Assembly (NCBI GenBank): GCA_022487055.1
Contig: JAKVJJ010000004.1
Coordinates: 20,295 to 84,294, forward strand
From: Oscillospiraceae bacterium
Lineage (GTDB): Bacteria > Bacillota > Clostridia > Oscillospirales > Acutalibacteraceae
Reading direction: 5' to 3'
Length of the DNA: 64,000 nucleotides
Part shown: positions 52,271 through 61,780 of the stretch, piece by piece
Numbering within the stretch: the first letter of the stretch is position 1
Layout: every line of letters starts with the position of its first letter
Program-made: the position numbers and the translations under genes
The notes under the pieces: model-generated
Told to the model about the DNA's origin: nothing
The model's database searches: none
Seen by the model: only the letters and a program-made list of their open reading frames with translations

Positions 52271-53161
52271 TTATTCCACTGCATTTTTGCTGAAAAGTTT
52301 ATTGATTACCAGGGTAAAAACAAGACATTCTATAATAATAAAAATCGCCATTGCGCTGCCATATCCGTACTGGTAGCGCGTAAAAATAGTTGTATACATC
52401 AGGGTTGTAGGAACTTCCGTAGAATGCAGCGGACCACCGTTTGTCATGACATAAATCAGGTCGAAAGCTTTAAACGAACCTGTTACGGCAAAAACAATGC
52501 AGACGGCGAGAATCGGCTTCATCAAAGGAATGGTTATATGGAACGCCATTGTCGCTTCTCCTGCACCATCTATGCGTGCAGCTTCATAAATATCCGGTGA
52601 AATTGATTTGGCACCGGCATACAGCAGTAGCATATAATAACCGACGTACTGCCACACCATGGCGACAAAAACCGATGCCAACGCCGTTTTCGTGTCGGCC
52701 AGCCATGCATCCGTCAGAGACCCAAGCCCAATGGCTTTCAGAACTGTGTTCAGCATACCGTAATCGTTATTATAAATTTTCATCCATAGCTGCCCGATAA
52801 CAACCGTCGAAATGATGACCGGAATAAAATATACCGTTCTGAAAAAACGTTCTCCACGAATTCCCCTTGCAAGGGTCAGCGCCAAAACCAGAGAAAACGG
52901 GATCTGAATACCGACGGAAATCAAAGCTAACACCAGCGAGTTGATAACCGCCTGGATAAAGCCGTCGGTGTTATTCACAAAAAGGTTTTTATAATTTTCA
53001 AACCCAACGAACACTTCTTTTGAAAATCCGTCCCACTTCAAAGTGCTGTAATGGAGAGAAAAGAAGATGGGTATTACAATAATTACGGTAAGCAAAATAA
53101 ATGTCGGAAGGATGAAAAGAAGTATCGTTCTTTTTCTACTAAGTAATCTGTCCATAAACAT
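52271..53161 (-). CDS. Sugar ABC transporter permease (MalF type), second cluster
   Basis: 296 residues, six helices beginning RTILLFILPTFILLTVIIVI. The EAA loop is PDIYEAARIDGAGEATMAFHITIPLMKP. It follows the binding-protein gene after a 115-base spacer that contains a hairpin, and is tightly linked to the MalG-type gene. Its partner binding protein probably captures xylo- or arabino-oligosaccharides, judged from the GH3 gene alongside. Confidence 0.92.
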   Translation of the reverse strand: MFMDRLLSRKRTILLFILPTFILLTVIIVIPIFFSLHYSTLKWDGFSKEVFVGFENYKNLFVNNTDGFIQAVINSLVLALISVGIQIPFSLVLALTLARGIRGERFFRTVYFIPVIISTVVIGQLWMKIYNNDYGMLNTVLKAIGLGSLTDAWLADTKTALASVFVAMVWQYVGYYMLLLYAGAKSISPDIYEAARIDGAGEATMAFHITIPLMKPILAVCIVFAVTGSFKAFDLIYVMTNGGPLHSTEVPTTLMYTTIFTRYQYGYGSAMAIFIIIECLVFTLVINKLFSKNAVE

Positions 53162-53214
53162 CGGCTCTCTTTTTCAAGAATCATAGATTTGGATGACCTG
53201 TAATTTTAAAATGA

Positions 53215-53250
53215 TTTTCCCTGTTAAGAACAAAGCGATAACAGGGAAAA
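53215..53250 (-). terminator. Intercistronic hairpin between binding-protein and permease genes
   Basis: TTTTCCCTGTT and AACAGGGAAAA form an 11-bp perfect stem between the binding-protein stop (53277) and the permease start. It has no strong T tract and may act as a partial terminator or an mRNA-stabilising element that gives more binding protein than permease. Confidence 0.6.
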
Positions 53251-53276
53251 CCTGGGTTATTTTATGATCTGCCGTC

Positions 53277-54581
53277 TCAAGATTTGTTGATCTTCTGTTG
53301 CATCTGCTTGCTGTAATCTGCCGGTGTAATTGTTGTACCGAACAGTTTCTGAACAAGGTCATGATGCGTCTGAGCATCGTCGCCGGTCAAATACAGATCC
53401 CATGCGGGAACACTGCCGGTCGAGCCATTCACGATGTTATCCATAATCTGCTTGGAAAGCGGATCAACTTTGGACTGATCGAGAGAATCATTTTTCCACT
53501 CGGGGAGTCCACCGCCTGTCAGGTACATGGCGGAAGAGAACTTTTCTGCAAGGTACTTGATTGCTTTGACTGCCTGATCTTTATATTTTGTATTGGCACT
53601 CACTAGCAAAGCATCCGCACTGCCGCCAAGGTATTCAGTGCTGACACCCTTACCTCCGGAGATCATCGGGAACTTAACTGCGCTGACCTTCCCTTTCAGA
53701 GATTCGTCAATGAGCTGTGCATCAAAGTTGCCGCCAAAGTACATCGGGATTTTGCCCTGCGTAAACTGTGCAACGGCGTCGTCACGCGTGACACTCAGAA
53801 CGTCCTTTGAAAACGCTCCTGCCTTGACAAGGTCTTCGAGTTTCTGCGCTGCATCGGTAAACGGTGCCTGATCATAAGATGCTTTCTTGTTCAGAGCATC
53901 CAGGCAGGCTGAAGCTCCGGCTGAGCGAAGAGCAATCATGTCATAATACCACATACCGGGCCATTCGTCTTTTTCACCGACGCACATCGGCGTAATGCCT
54001 TTTGCCTTGAACGTCTTTACTGCAGTCAGCAGTTCATCAAACGTCGTCGGGATTTTCACGCCGTTCTGTTTGAACAAGTCGTTGTTCACATACAGAGCGC
54101 CTGCCTGCTGGTTATAGGTAAGGCCGTAAACCTTGCCGTTGAAAGTAATGTTGGTCAGTGCTCCGTTAAGAAGTTTGCCTTTCGTGCCATCGTTCAGATA
54201 CTCATCGACCGGAAGAATTTTTCCTGCGTCAACAAACGTCTTCGTGAACCCGCCTGCCCAGGAATAGATAATGTCCGGGGCACTGTTACCGGCGATTGCT
54301 GTCTTGATCTTCGTTTTGTACGCAGTGTTCTCCGTGGAGTTTGCATCAATTTGGATGTTCGGATTGTCTGTGTTCCACTGCTTAATAATGTTTGCCATGA
54401 CATGCTGCGAATCATTTGTGTAGTTATTCCAAAAAGTCAATGTGACCTTTTCGGAAGAAGCTGAGGTCGTTTGTGTATTACCCTTGGAGTTGCTGGAAGA
54501 CTGGGGCGTGGAACATGCGGAAGCCATCGTCAGCAAGACGGAAGCGCAAAGCGCGCCGGCAACTACTCGCCTAAATTTCAT
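53277..54581 (-). CDS. Sugar-binding lipoprotein, second cluster
   Basis: 434-residue family 1 solute-binding protein. The signal peptide ends in LTMASAC (lipobox with Ala at -3), then a Ser/Asn/Thr linker. VTLFWNNYTNDSQHVMANII-type N-terminal block (VTLTFWNNYTNDS), DIIYSWAGGFTKTFVDAGKI, and KIPMYFGGNFDAQLI are visible. It is the first gene of an SBP-permease-permease operon that diverges from the GH3 gene. Substrate inferred from context only. Confidence 0.92.
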   Translation of the reverse strand: MKFRRVVAGALCASVLLTMASACSTPQSSSNSKGNTQTTSASSEKVTLTFWNNYTNDSQHVMANIIKQWNTDNPNIQIDANSTENTAYKTKIKTAIAGNSAPDIIYSWAGGFTKTFVDAGKILPVDEYLNDGTKGKLLNGALTNITFNGKVYGLTYNQQAGALYVNNDLFKQNGVKIPTTFDELLTAVKTFKAKGITPMCVGEKDEWPGMWYYDMIALRSAGASACLDALNKKASYDQAPFTDAAQKLEDLVKAGAFSKDVLSVTRDDAVAQFTQGKIPMYFGGNFDAQLIDESLKGKVSAVKFPMISGGKGVSTEYLGGSADALLVSANTKYKDQAVKAIKYLAEKFSSAMYLTGGGLPEWKNDSLDQSKVDPLSKQIMDNIVNGSTGSVPAWDLYLTGDDAQTHHDLVQKLFGTTITPADYSKQMQQKINKS

Positions 54582-55017
54582 AACTTACTCCCCTTAATGT
54601 AAAATATTGATAATCTGCTTTACCGCGCTGGCCCCCTGCAGTTTTCTAATCCTTTTGTCTGCCGGGTCTTTTAGGACGCGATAAAGAAGGTTGACCGACA
54701 ATTTTAAGTAAGACACATGATCATTTTGAATCCTTATTATATTAGATATTGTGGCGAAACGGACTTGCCAATTTCTCATATAGAATGCTTTACTTTTGAA
54801 TGATGCCTAAAAAATATTAAAACTTGAAATTTATTCAGTCACATTGACTATTTATAGTATAAATACATGAAATTGTTTATTCAATAGAATCCTTCAATTA
54901 CAGCAAAGGATGAGCAACATTGAGCAAGAATTGATAAGACTGCCGGCCTCCCAAAAGGTTAAAATTAGTATAGGTTAAAAATGCGATACGTCGTAATACA
55001 AATTGGAGGCTTCCCAA
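54582..55017. other. Divergent regulatory region, sugar importer and GH3 gene
   Basis: 436 bases without a supportable gene. AGGTTAAAA occurs twice in direct orientation (54956-54964 and 54972-54980), 16 bases apart and about 40-60 bases before the GH3 start, a layout compatible with AraC-type binding. An AT-rich TATAAT-like element (near 54735) may serve the importer, but no good -35 accompanies it. Confidence 0.45.
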
Positions 55018-57189
55018 ATGACGAAGTTACCGGATTACAAAAACGAACAGCTCAGTTTTGATGATAGAGCCCGTGACCTTGTTTCTCGTATGACCTTGGA
55101 AGAAAAAATTGCGCAGATGCAGCATGAAGCTCCTGCAATTGAGCGGCTCGGCGTTCCAGACTACAACTGGTGGAGCGAGGCCCTGCACGGAGTTGCGCGC
55201 GCGGGCGTTTCGACCATGTTCCCACAGGCGATCGGTATGGCTGCAACGTTTGACCCGGAGCTGATCCATAAAGCGGCAGATATTATTTCCACCGAAGGAA
55301 GGGCAAAGTACCACGAATTCCAGCGCAAAGGCGACCATGACATTTTTAAGGGTCTGACGTTCTGGTCACCCACCATCAATATTGACCGTGACCCACGCTG
55401 GGGACGAGGTCAGGAAACTTACGGCGAAGACCCTTATCTGACGGCAAGACTCGGCGTTGCGTACATTAAGGGAATTCAGGGCGATGACCCAAAATATTTG
55501 AAAGCCGCCGCCTGTGCCAAACATTTTGCGGGGTACAGCGGGCCGGAAGGCGAGCGCCATAAATTCAATGCAGTGGTTTCAAAGAAAGACCTCTGGGAAA
55601 CATATCTTCCTGCTTTCGAAGCGGCTGTGCAGGAAGCAAACGTTGCCGGAGTCATGGGAGCATACAATAGGCTTAACGGTGAACCCTGTTGCGGAAGCAA
55701 GACACTTCTGACCGACATTCTTCGCCGTGAGTGGGGCTTTACCGGCTATGTTACTTCTGACTGTTGGGCAATCAAGGACTTTAACGAAGCGCACAAAGTA
55801 ACCGACAATATTGAGCAGTCGTCTGCCCTAGCGGTGAAAAGCGGTTGCGACCTGAACTGCGGCTGCGCTTTTGCCAGTCTCATTAAAGGTTACCGCTCCG
55901 GCCTAATTACCGAGGAGGACATCAATCGTGCGGTTTACCACCTGATGCTGATTCGCATGCGTCTGGGGATGTTCGACGAACCGAAACATGTTCGGTTTAC
56001 TTCAATCCCATATGAAGAAAACGACTGTAATGAACACCGGAGTTTTGCGCTCGAAGTATCAAAAAAATCCCTCGTGCTGCTTCACAATCGGAACAAACTC
56101 CTGCCGTTGAACAGACAAAAAATCCATTCTATAGCAGTAATCGGTCCCAACGCCGACAGCCGCGACGCATTAATTGGAAATTACGCAGGTACGGCGTCCG
56201 AATATGTCACCGTCGTTGACGGAATCCGCGAAGCGGCGCCCAAGGCAAGAATTTATTATGCGGAAGGCTGCCATCTTTATAAAAACAGCATGAGCGGCCT
56301 CTCGCAGAAAAACGACCGCCTTGCGGAAGCGGTTTCGGCCGCCGAACGGGCCGATGTGGCCATCGTTTGTCTTGGGCTGAATGCCAACCTCGAAGGCGAA
56401 GAAGGCGACGCTTCCAATGAATTTGCATCCGGCGACAAGATTAACCTCCAGCTGCCCGGCAATCAGGAAACGCTTCTCGAAGAGGTGCAAAGAACCGGCA
56501 CCCCCACTGTGGCCGTTCTTCTTGCCGGAAGTGCTCTTGCCGTCACCTGGGCGGACGAACACACCGACGCGGTCGTTGAGGCCTGGTACCCCGGAGCACA
56601 GGGAGGCCGTGCCATCGCATCCCTGCTGTTTGGCAACTTCTCGCCCAGTGGCAGACTGCCTGTCACTTTTTATCGTTCCGACCGCGATTTGCCGGATTTC
56701 CACGATTATTCCATGGAAAACAGAACATACCGCTTTTTCCACGGCACTCCGCTCTATCCTTTCGGTTACGGCCTGAGCTACGCGGATTTTGATTATTCGC
56801 AGCTCCGCCTGAGCAGCAGCACCATCACTGCGGGAAGTGAGATTCAGGTTCACACAACGGTTAAAAATACCGGATCGTGTGAGGCAGATGAAATTGTTCA
56901 GGCATATCTGCAGGATTCGGAAGCCAGCGTCCGTGTGCCGATTTATCAGCTTGCCGGGTTCCGGCGTATTCGTCTGCGGCCGGGAGAAACAGCCGAGGTC
57001 AGCTTTACCATCTCCCCCCGTCAAATGGCACTGATCGATGAAGACGGGAACTGTGTCCTTGAGCCGGGTGCCTTCCGGGTATTTGTCGGAGGAAGTCAGC
57101 CGGACAAACGCAGCGCGGAGCTGACGGGAAAGTCCGTCTCTTCAGCCAGTTTTACGGTGACTGGTTCCCCGCTGAAACTTCAGCGATAA
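55018..57189 (+). CDS. GH3 beta-xylosidase/beta-glucosidase-type enzyme
   Basis: Intracellular exo-glycosidase of 723 residues. The N-terminal TIM barrel has RMTLEEKIAQMQHEAPAIER, the WWSEALHGVARAG motif often seen in xylosidases, DRDPRWGRGQETYGEDPYL, CAKHFAGYSG and the nucleophile Asp in YVTSDCWAI. The alpha/beta sandwich has VIGPNADSRDALIGNYAG and the likely acid/base region NLEGEEGDAS. A C-terminal fibronectin III-like domain (EIQVHTTVKNTGSCEADEIVQAYLQD) closes it. The ATG at 55018 has a GGAGG site; the track's TTG at 55003 overlaps that site. It diverges from the importer operon. Beta-xylosidase is the first guess; arabinosidase or glucosidase activity is possible. Confidence 0.9.
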   Translation: MTKLPDYKNEQLSFDDRARDLVSRMTLEEKIAQMQHEAPAIERLGVPDYNWWSEALHGVARAGVSTMFPQAIGMAATFDPELIHKAADIISTEGRAKYHEFQRKGDHDIFKGLTFWSPTINIDRDPRWGRGQETYGEDPYLTARLGVAYIKGIQGDDPKYLKAAACAKHFAGYSGPEGERHKFNAVVSKKDLWETYLPAFEAAVQEANVAGVMGAYNRLNGEPCCGSKTLLTDILRREWGFTGYVTSDCWAIKDFNEAHKVTDNIEQSSALAVKSGCDLNCGCAFASLIKGYRSGLITEEDINRAVYHLMLIRMRLGMFDEPKHVRFTSIPYEENDCNEHRSFALEVSKKSLVLLHNRNKLLPLNRQKIHSIAVIGPNADSRDALIGNYAGTASEYVTVVDGIREAAPKARIYYAEGCHLYKNSMSGLSQKNDRLAEAVSAAERADVAIVCLGLNANLEGEEGDASNEFASGDKINLQLPGNQETLLEEVQRTGTPTVAVLLAGSALAVTWADEHTDAVVEAWYPGAQGGRAIASLLFGNFSPSGRLPVTFYRSDRDLPDFHDYSMENRTYRFFHGTPLYPFGYGLSYADFDYSQLRLSSSTITAGSEIQVHTTVKNTGSCEADEIVQAYLQDSEASVRVPIYQLAGFRRIRLRPGETAEVSFTISPRQMALIDEDGNCVLEPGAFRVFVGGSQPDKRSAELTGKSVSSASFTVTGSPLKLQR

Positions 57190-57248
57190 GCCGATAACTT
57201 CCGGCGCACTGATCAATTTTTTTACTTTGCCGTGAGTCTTTTAACTGC

Positions 57249-57294
57249 AAAAAAGGAAGCGCTGCATGTTTCTCCCATGCGGTGCTTCCTTTTT
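57249..57294. terminator. Bidirectional terminator between GH3 and araC-type genes
   Basis: AAAAAAGGAAGC and GCTTCCTTTTT bracket an inner GCATG/CATGC helix, between convergent genes. Confidence 0.85.
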
Positions 57295-57317
57295 CATGCC
57301 ATGAAACAGCAAAAATC

Positions 57318-58217
57318 CTAAACCCGAAACTTACGAAATTTCTGTGGGGAACATCCCTTTATCTGATGAAAAAGGCGCTCAAACGTTGAAATGCTGCTGA
57401 AACCGACGGCATAAGCCGCTTCGGAAACCGTATAATTGGAATCGGTGAGCAGCACTTCGGCTTTCTTGATGCGGAATTCGTTCAAATACTGATGAAAGTT
57501 CTTCTCCGTGATTTCTTTAAATAGCCGGGAAAAATAATACTCGCTGAACCCTGCAGCACGCGAAATATCTTTCAGATGAATATCTTCCATATAATTCTTT
57601 TCGATGAATTCAAGCGACTTGCTGATCTTTTCAAGCCCCATGTTTTTGCCGTTGCCGGCTTTCGGATTGTCGATGTTGATTCGGGACGGGGTACTGCGGC
57701 AGAGCAGCACCAGGATGTCAATCATACGCGCTGTGTAATACAATTCATCGGCAAAGCCGCCGGTTTTCGATTCCTCCAGTATTTTCTGCAGCTCTGTTTC
57801 AATATATGGATGGATTTTTTCATCCTCTTCCGTGATCAGTCTCACGTCACGGAGCTGTGTATAGATACGGTCCATATCGGCGTAGGAATTTAAACTTGAC
57901 AGCTCAAAATTAATAAAGACACGCATGCCTGTAGGCGTTTCACTGCAGAACTCATGGATATTTCCGCCAGGAATATATAAAATATCTTTTTCCTTGAGTT
58001 CATACCTTTTTGAATTGACCATCACGACAAATGCGTTTTTTAAAACATAAATCAGTTCAATGGCGTTGTGCCAGTGCGGCGGATAGTTGAAATTAAGGTT
58101 CTGATTGATGATCATCCGAAACGGAAACTTCCTGTCGAAAATCTCTTTTTCATGAAGGCCTTCAATCTTCACAAAGCCCTCCCCCTCTCGACTTTCTGCC
58201 GTATTTCTGTGTTCCAT
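57318..58217 (-). CDS. AraC-family transcriptional regulator
   Basis: 299 residues. An N-terminal cupin sensor domain (PPHWHNAIELIYVLKNAFVV, DILYIPGGNIHEF) is followed by two helix-turn-helix motifs at the C-terminus (HLKDISRAAGFSEYYFSRLF and SEAAYAVGFSSISTFERLFH). Such regulators usually activate sugar genes, and the adjacent GH3 gene and divergent importer are the obvious targets. It converges with the GH3 gene. Start at 58217 chosen from the track; the ribosome binding site there is not strong. Confidence 0.9.
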   Translation of the reverse strand: MEHRNTAESREGEGFVKIEGLHEKEIFDRKFPFRMIINQNLNFNYPPHWHNAIELIYVLKNAFVVMVNSKRYELKEKDILYIPGGNIHEFCSETPTGMRVFINFELSSLNSYADMDRIYTQLRDVRLITEEDEKIHPYIETELQKILEESKTGGFADELYYTARMIDILVLLCRSTPSRINIDNPKAGNGKNMGLEKISKSLEFIEKNYMEDIHLKDISRAAGFSEYYFSRLFKEITEKNFHQYLNEFRIKKAEVLLTDSNYTVSEAAYAVGFSSISTFERLFHQIKGCSPQKFRKFRV

Positions 58218-58315
58218 TATTATATTATGAAAGTATCAGTTTGTTAAGTCATGCCCTAGAGCGATTTTAAAGAATAAACGCACAGTGATAAAATTATCTT
58301 GTGGAGATGATTCGC

Positions 58316-59186
58316 ATGATACAGAAAAACGGTTCTCTGGTATTCACTAATATGACAATCCGCTCTGTTACACCGAACGCCAACAAGCAGATTACCCAGA
58401 TACACAGGTATTGCGTTTACGAAGCCTTTGATAAGATGGGATGGCTTTATGTCCCCTTTATGCCGGATAATCCCGGACCACATCCGAGCACGAAAGAATC
58501 GATCTATATCCTTAACAAAAAGCTTGCAGCCACACATAATGACGTGGAACAAGGACTGTTCGCCGCCATGAGAGATATGCTTGTGTATATCGATGAAAGA
58601 AGTTCAGACAAGCAGTATTTCTTCGGAACGGACTTCTTTGACACAGTGTGGGAGCGAATGATCGATAAGGCGTTCGGTGTTGAAGATAAAGAGCAGTATT
58701 TTCCCCGAACCCGATGGCTGCTTGATTATGGGCAGGATCCACGAAAAAAGGCCTCTGCAGCCAGATACGATTATGGTCTACGGTGATAGATACTATGTGC
58801 TTGATGCCAAACTCTACAAGTATGGATGGAGTGCGAATCCGGAACATCTGCCGAACGGCTCTGATATTAACAAACAGATTACATACGGAGAATATATAAA
58901 GCGGACAAAAGAGCTTCCGAACGAAAGATTATATAATGCTTTCATAATGCCGTACAACAAGGCCAACAATCTGTTCATGATCAACGGAAATATGGGTAAC
59001 ATCGGAGAAGCGGTCGGAGACTGGCGCGGCAACAGGGAAAACTATGAGCGTATCCAGGGAATCGTTGTCGATACGAGATATCTCATGTACAACTATATCG
59101 GTACTTCCGAACAGCAGAAAAAAGAACTTGCTGAATGCATTGAGAAAGTCAACTCCCGAGATCCGGTCCCGGATCCGGTAACATAA
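58316..59186 (+). pseudogene. LlaJI-family restriction endonuclease, frameshifted and probably N-terminally short
   Basis: Two overlapping reading frames (58316-58786 and 58677-59186) together encode one protein. Frame 1 gives FTNMTIRSVTPNANKQITQI to LLDYGQDPRKK, and frame 2 continues RPLQPDTIMVYGDRYYVLDA then KQITYGEYIK. The second frame holds a PD-(D/E)xK-like nuclease motif (PD ... LDAK). The frames join at an A6 run at about 58743-58748, so a single base was gained or lost there. The remaining pattern matches LlaJI-type restriction enzymes as I remember them. No methyltransferase or McrB-like partner is present, so the system is a relic. The stop overlaps the Vsr start (TAATG). Confidence 0.7.
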
Positions 59187-59609
59187 TGGCAGACAGAATT
59201 TCAAAAGAAAAGAAGCTGGAATATGTCCAGAATACGGGGCAAAGATACGAAAATCGAAACCAAGGTAAGGCAGTGGCTGTTTCATGAAGGTTTCCGTTTC
59301 AGAAAGAATGTCCAAAAACTTTCTGGAACACCGGGCATCGTTCTGCCGAAGTATAAAACGGTGATATTCGTGCACGGGTGCTTTTGGCACAGGCATCCCG
59401 GCTGCAAAAACGCAACCACGCCGAAAACCAGAACTGATTTCTGGAATGAGAAGTTCGCACGGAATGTTGCCAATGACAGAAAAAATAAAGAAAAACTGCA
59501 AACCCTTGGATGGAATGTGGTTGTAGTCTGGGAATGCGAACTTGATAACAAGCATTTTCCAGAGACGATGGAACGAGTGAAAGCGGAACTTCTAAATAAT
59601 CTGTTATAA
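59186..59609 (+). pseudogene. vsr: Very-short-patch mismatch endonuclease (Vsr) with an N-terminal frameshift
   Basis: Vsr nicks next to T:G mismatches that arise by deamination of 5-methylcytosine and usually accompanies a cytosine methyltransferase. From 59223 the frame encodes MSRIRGKDTKIETKVRQWLF, GIVLPKYKTVIFVHGCFWHR and NVVVVWECEL, the whole catalytic core including the zinc-site Cys/His. The expected N-terminus (MADRISKEKK) is encoded from 59186 but is one base out of frame with the core. The downstream ATG at 59223 could still give a nearly complete enzyme of 128 residues. No methyltransferase is visible nearby. Confidence 0.7.
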
Positions 59610-59611
59610 GC

Positions 59612-59656
59612 GAAAAGGCTCAACCTTTTGAATGAGGTAGGGCCTTATTTTTTTGC
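59612..59656 (+). terminator. Terminator after vsr
   Basis: AAAAGGCTCAACC, a loop, and GGTAGGGCCTTATTTTTTT form an imperfect stem with a long T run, between vsr and the convergent zinc-finger gene. Confidence 0.65.
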
Positions 59657-60361
59657 CTATTTATCAAGTTGCCTGTTACGGTGCCGTTGTGCTGCTACAG
59701 CGTTAGAACATTGTTTGCAACAGTATTTCTTGTTGATCCGGGTAGCTTCCACGAGGAAGAATTTATCACGTTTGCAGTTCTGATTTTCGCACTCCTTGTA
59801 AATTTCGACTCCTGCTCTCATGTAGAAAATTGAGAAATACAACGCCTGGAGCAGATTGTCAACCTGCCATGAAGCAGTCAGTCTGCCGCCATCATATCTT
59901 GGGTGGATGCCGCCGATGTTGTGATTGATTTCTTCCGCAACAATAATCCTCGCTATTTTCAGCAAAGCAGCTTTAATGTTTTCGGAAAAGTTTTCCTCGC
60001 TGAAACGGGTATACGGAGTAATTTTTCGGAACGTTACGTCTTTAAATACCGATACCTCTGTCTGAAAATGATAAAAGAAGTCGATAAGAACCCGCACATC
60101 CTCACTTTCTGCCCGGCAGCCGACATACATTGCGACAAGGTGCTTGAACCATGTGCTCTGGCTCCCTTCAAGATCTGTTTTACTTCCCTGACGAACCGCA
60201 TTATAGAAATTATAATTGATGTGGTTGATTCCGCCGAGCATAGTGTCCGGTACAGAATATGTCCCGTAGGAAAACACCTCCTGTTCTCTGCTTATATCCG
60301 GGAAGAGATTACCAGTTACGAAACACAGATTGAACATTATACATCTTATATCAACAGTCAC
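59657..60361 (-). CDS. CGNR/ABATE-like zinc-finger protein, probably 5'-truncated
   Basis: 234 codons. The C-terminal 50 residues contain [20 protein letters not shown] followed by [18 protein letters not shown], a CxxxxC...CxxC zinc finger seen in proteins of integrative elements and CGNR-type regulators. The middle part ([20 protein letters not shown] onward) has no motif I know. The first 25 or so codons are antisense to the remnant of the serine recombinase, so the original N-terminus seems lost at a recombination joint near 60.28 kb. Confidence 0.55.
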   Translation of the reverse strand: MTVDIRCIMFNLCFVTGNLFPDISREQEVFSYGTYSVPDTMLGGINHINYNFYNAVRQGSKTDLEGSQSTWFKHLVAMYVGCRAESEDVRVLIDFFYHFQTEVSVFKDVTFRKITPYTRFSEENFSENIKAALLKIARIIVAEEINHNIGGIHPRYDGGRLTASWQVDNLLQALYFSIFYMRAGVEIYKECENQNCKRDKFFLVEATRINKKYCCKQCSNAVAAQRHRNRQLDK

Positions 60362-61705
60362 CCCGATTGGATGCTGGCCGGCATTTTCTCAGACGACGGC
60401 ATTTCCGGCACCAACACCAAAAAGCGCGAGGAATTTAACCGCATGATCGACGAGTGCATGGCGGACGGCATCGACATGATTATCACCAAATCCATCAGCC
60501 GATTTGCCCGAAATACGCTGGACTGCCTGAAATATATCCGACAGCTGAAAGAGAAAAACATTCCCGTCTATTTTGAGAAGGAAAACATCAACACCATGGA
60601 TTCCAAGGGCGAAGTGCTGCTGACGATTATGGCGTCCCTCGCCCAGCAGGAAAGCCAGTCCTTAAGCCAGAGCGTGAAGCTGGGCCTTCAATACCGCTAT
60701 CAGCAGGGCGAAATTCAGGTTAACTGCGCCCGCTTCCTCGGTTATACTAAGGACGAGAACAAGCATCTGGTGGTCGTACCCGAAGAAGCCGAAATCGTCA
60801 AGCGCATCTATCGGGAATACCTCGAGGGGACCAGCATGCTCAATATCTCCCGCGGGCTGGAAGCTGACGGTATTCTGAATGGCGCGGGGCACGAACGCTG
60901 GCACACCAGCAATATCAGCCAGATTTTGCGCAACGAAAAATACATTGGCGACGCTCTTTTGCAGAAGACATACGCCGTGGACTTCCTTACGAAACAGCGG
61001 GTCAAGAACAACGGCCTTGTCCCACAGTATTATGTGGAAAACAGCCACGAAGCCATCATCCCGAAGGAAATCTTCATGCAGGTGCAGGAGAAGCTGGTGC
61101 GCCGGCGTGTCGTCCACACCAGTCCGAACGGGAAAAACGTGTTTTCAGCAGCAACCACTGCCTGTCGAACATCGTGTTCTGCGGTACTTGCGGGGAGTTT
61201 TATCGCAGGATTCACTGGTACAACCGGGGCAAAAAGTCCGTTGTCTGGCGGTGCATCAGCCGCTTGGAGAACACCGGATTGTTTTGCGACGCCCGCACCG
61301 TGCCGGAAAGCCAGATCGAGCAAATTTTAGTTACCGCCATCAACCAAACGCTGTGCGACAAGGACAGCTTTCTCGCCACGCTTCAGAATAACATCGAAAC
61401 CGTCCTGAGCCAAGGGAACGATCAGGTCCTTGCCGACGTCGACAAGCGATTGAAGAAATTGCAGGCGGAGCTTTTAAAACTGGCCACATCCAACGCGGAT
61501 TATGAGAAAGTCGGCAATGAAATTTACCAATTGCGAGATGAAAAACCGGATTGCCGACATGGGAGCTTTCCTGCGGGAGCAGCCCACTGTCCTGACCGAA
61601 TACGACGAGCCGCTTGTCCGGCGGCTGATTGAAAAAGTCACCATCTGCGAGGACAAATTTATCGTGGAGTTTAAATCCGGCGTGACGGTGGATGTAAATG
61701 AATAG
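60280..61705 (+). pseudogene. Large serine recombinase remnant (5' truncation, two frameshifts)
   Basis: The resolvase domain is visible from [18 protein letters not shown] through [38 protein letters not shown] and [20 protein letters not shown]. The recombinase domain follows ([12 protein letters not shown]) and then the zinc ribbon ([15 protein letters not shown]). The strand with the catalytic Ser (normally YxRVS) is missing, since the upstream DNA belongs to the opposed zinc-finger gene. One-base losses near 61147 (within GTGTTTTCAGC) and near 61534 move the frame twice; the C-terminal frame ends VEFKSGVTVDVNE. It cannot give an active recombinase. Confidence 0.85.
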
Positions 61706-61731
61706 GCAAAAACGAGTAAGGTACCCTACGT
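61676..61731 (+). repeat. Recombinase 3'-end repeat, copy 1
   Basis: The last codons of the recombinase and the following bases. The 17-mer TGACGGTGGATGTAAAT (61683-61699) recurs exactly at 63410-63426, and weaker similarity extends for about 50 bases to a shared CCCTACG. Confidence 0.7.
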
Positions 61732-61757
61732 AATTGAACGTAGGGTACCCTTTTTAA
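61718..61757. terminator. Terminator at the recombinase end
   Basis: AAGGTACCCTACGT, a 6-base loop and ACGTAGGGTACC followed by CTTTTT form a 12-bp perfect stem. It serves the recombinase and could also serve the convergent small gene. Confidence 0.85.
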
Positions 61758-61780
61758 TATAACATTGGGAGTACAGCTTC

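Noticed and set aside
54594-54779. 61-codon minus-strand ORF upstream of the second sugar-binding protein
   Set aside because: It would lie in the leader and promoter region of the operon, lacks a ribosome binding site and shows no domain.
58316-59186. Programmed frameshifting in the restriction endonuclease
   Set aside because: The A6 run is short, no stimulatory hairpin or internal Shine-Dalgarno is evident, and neighbouring genes carry similar indels, so decay is the simpler explanation.
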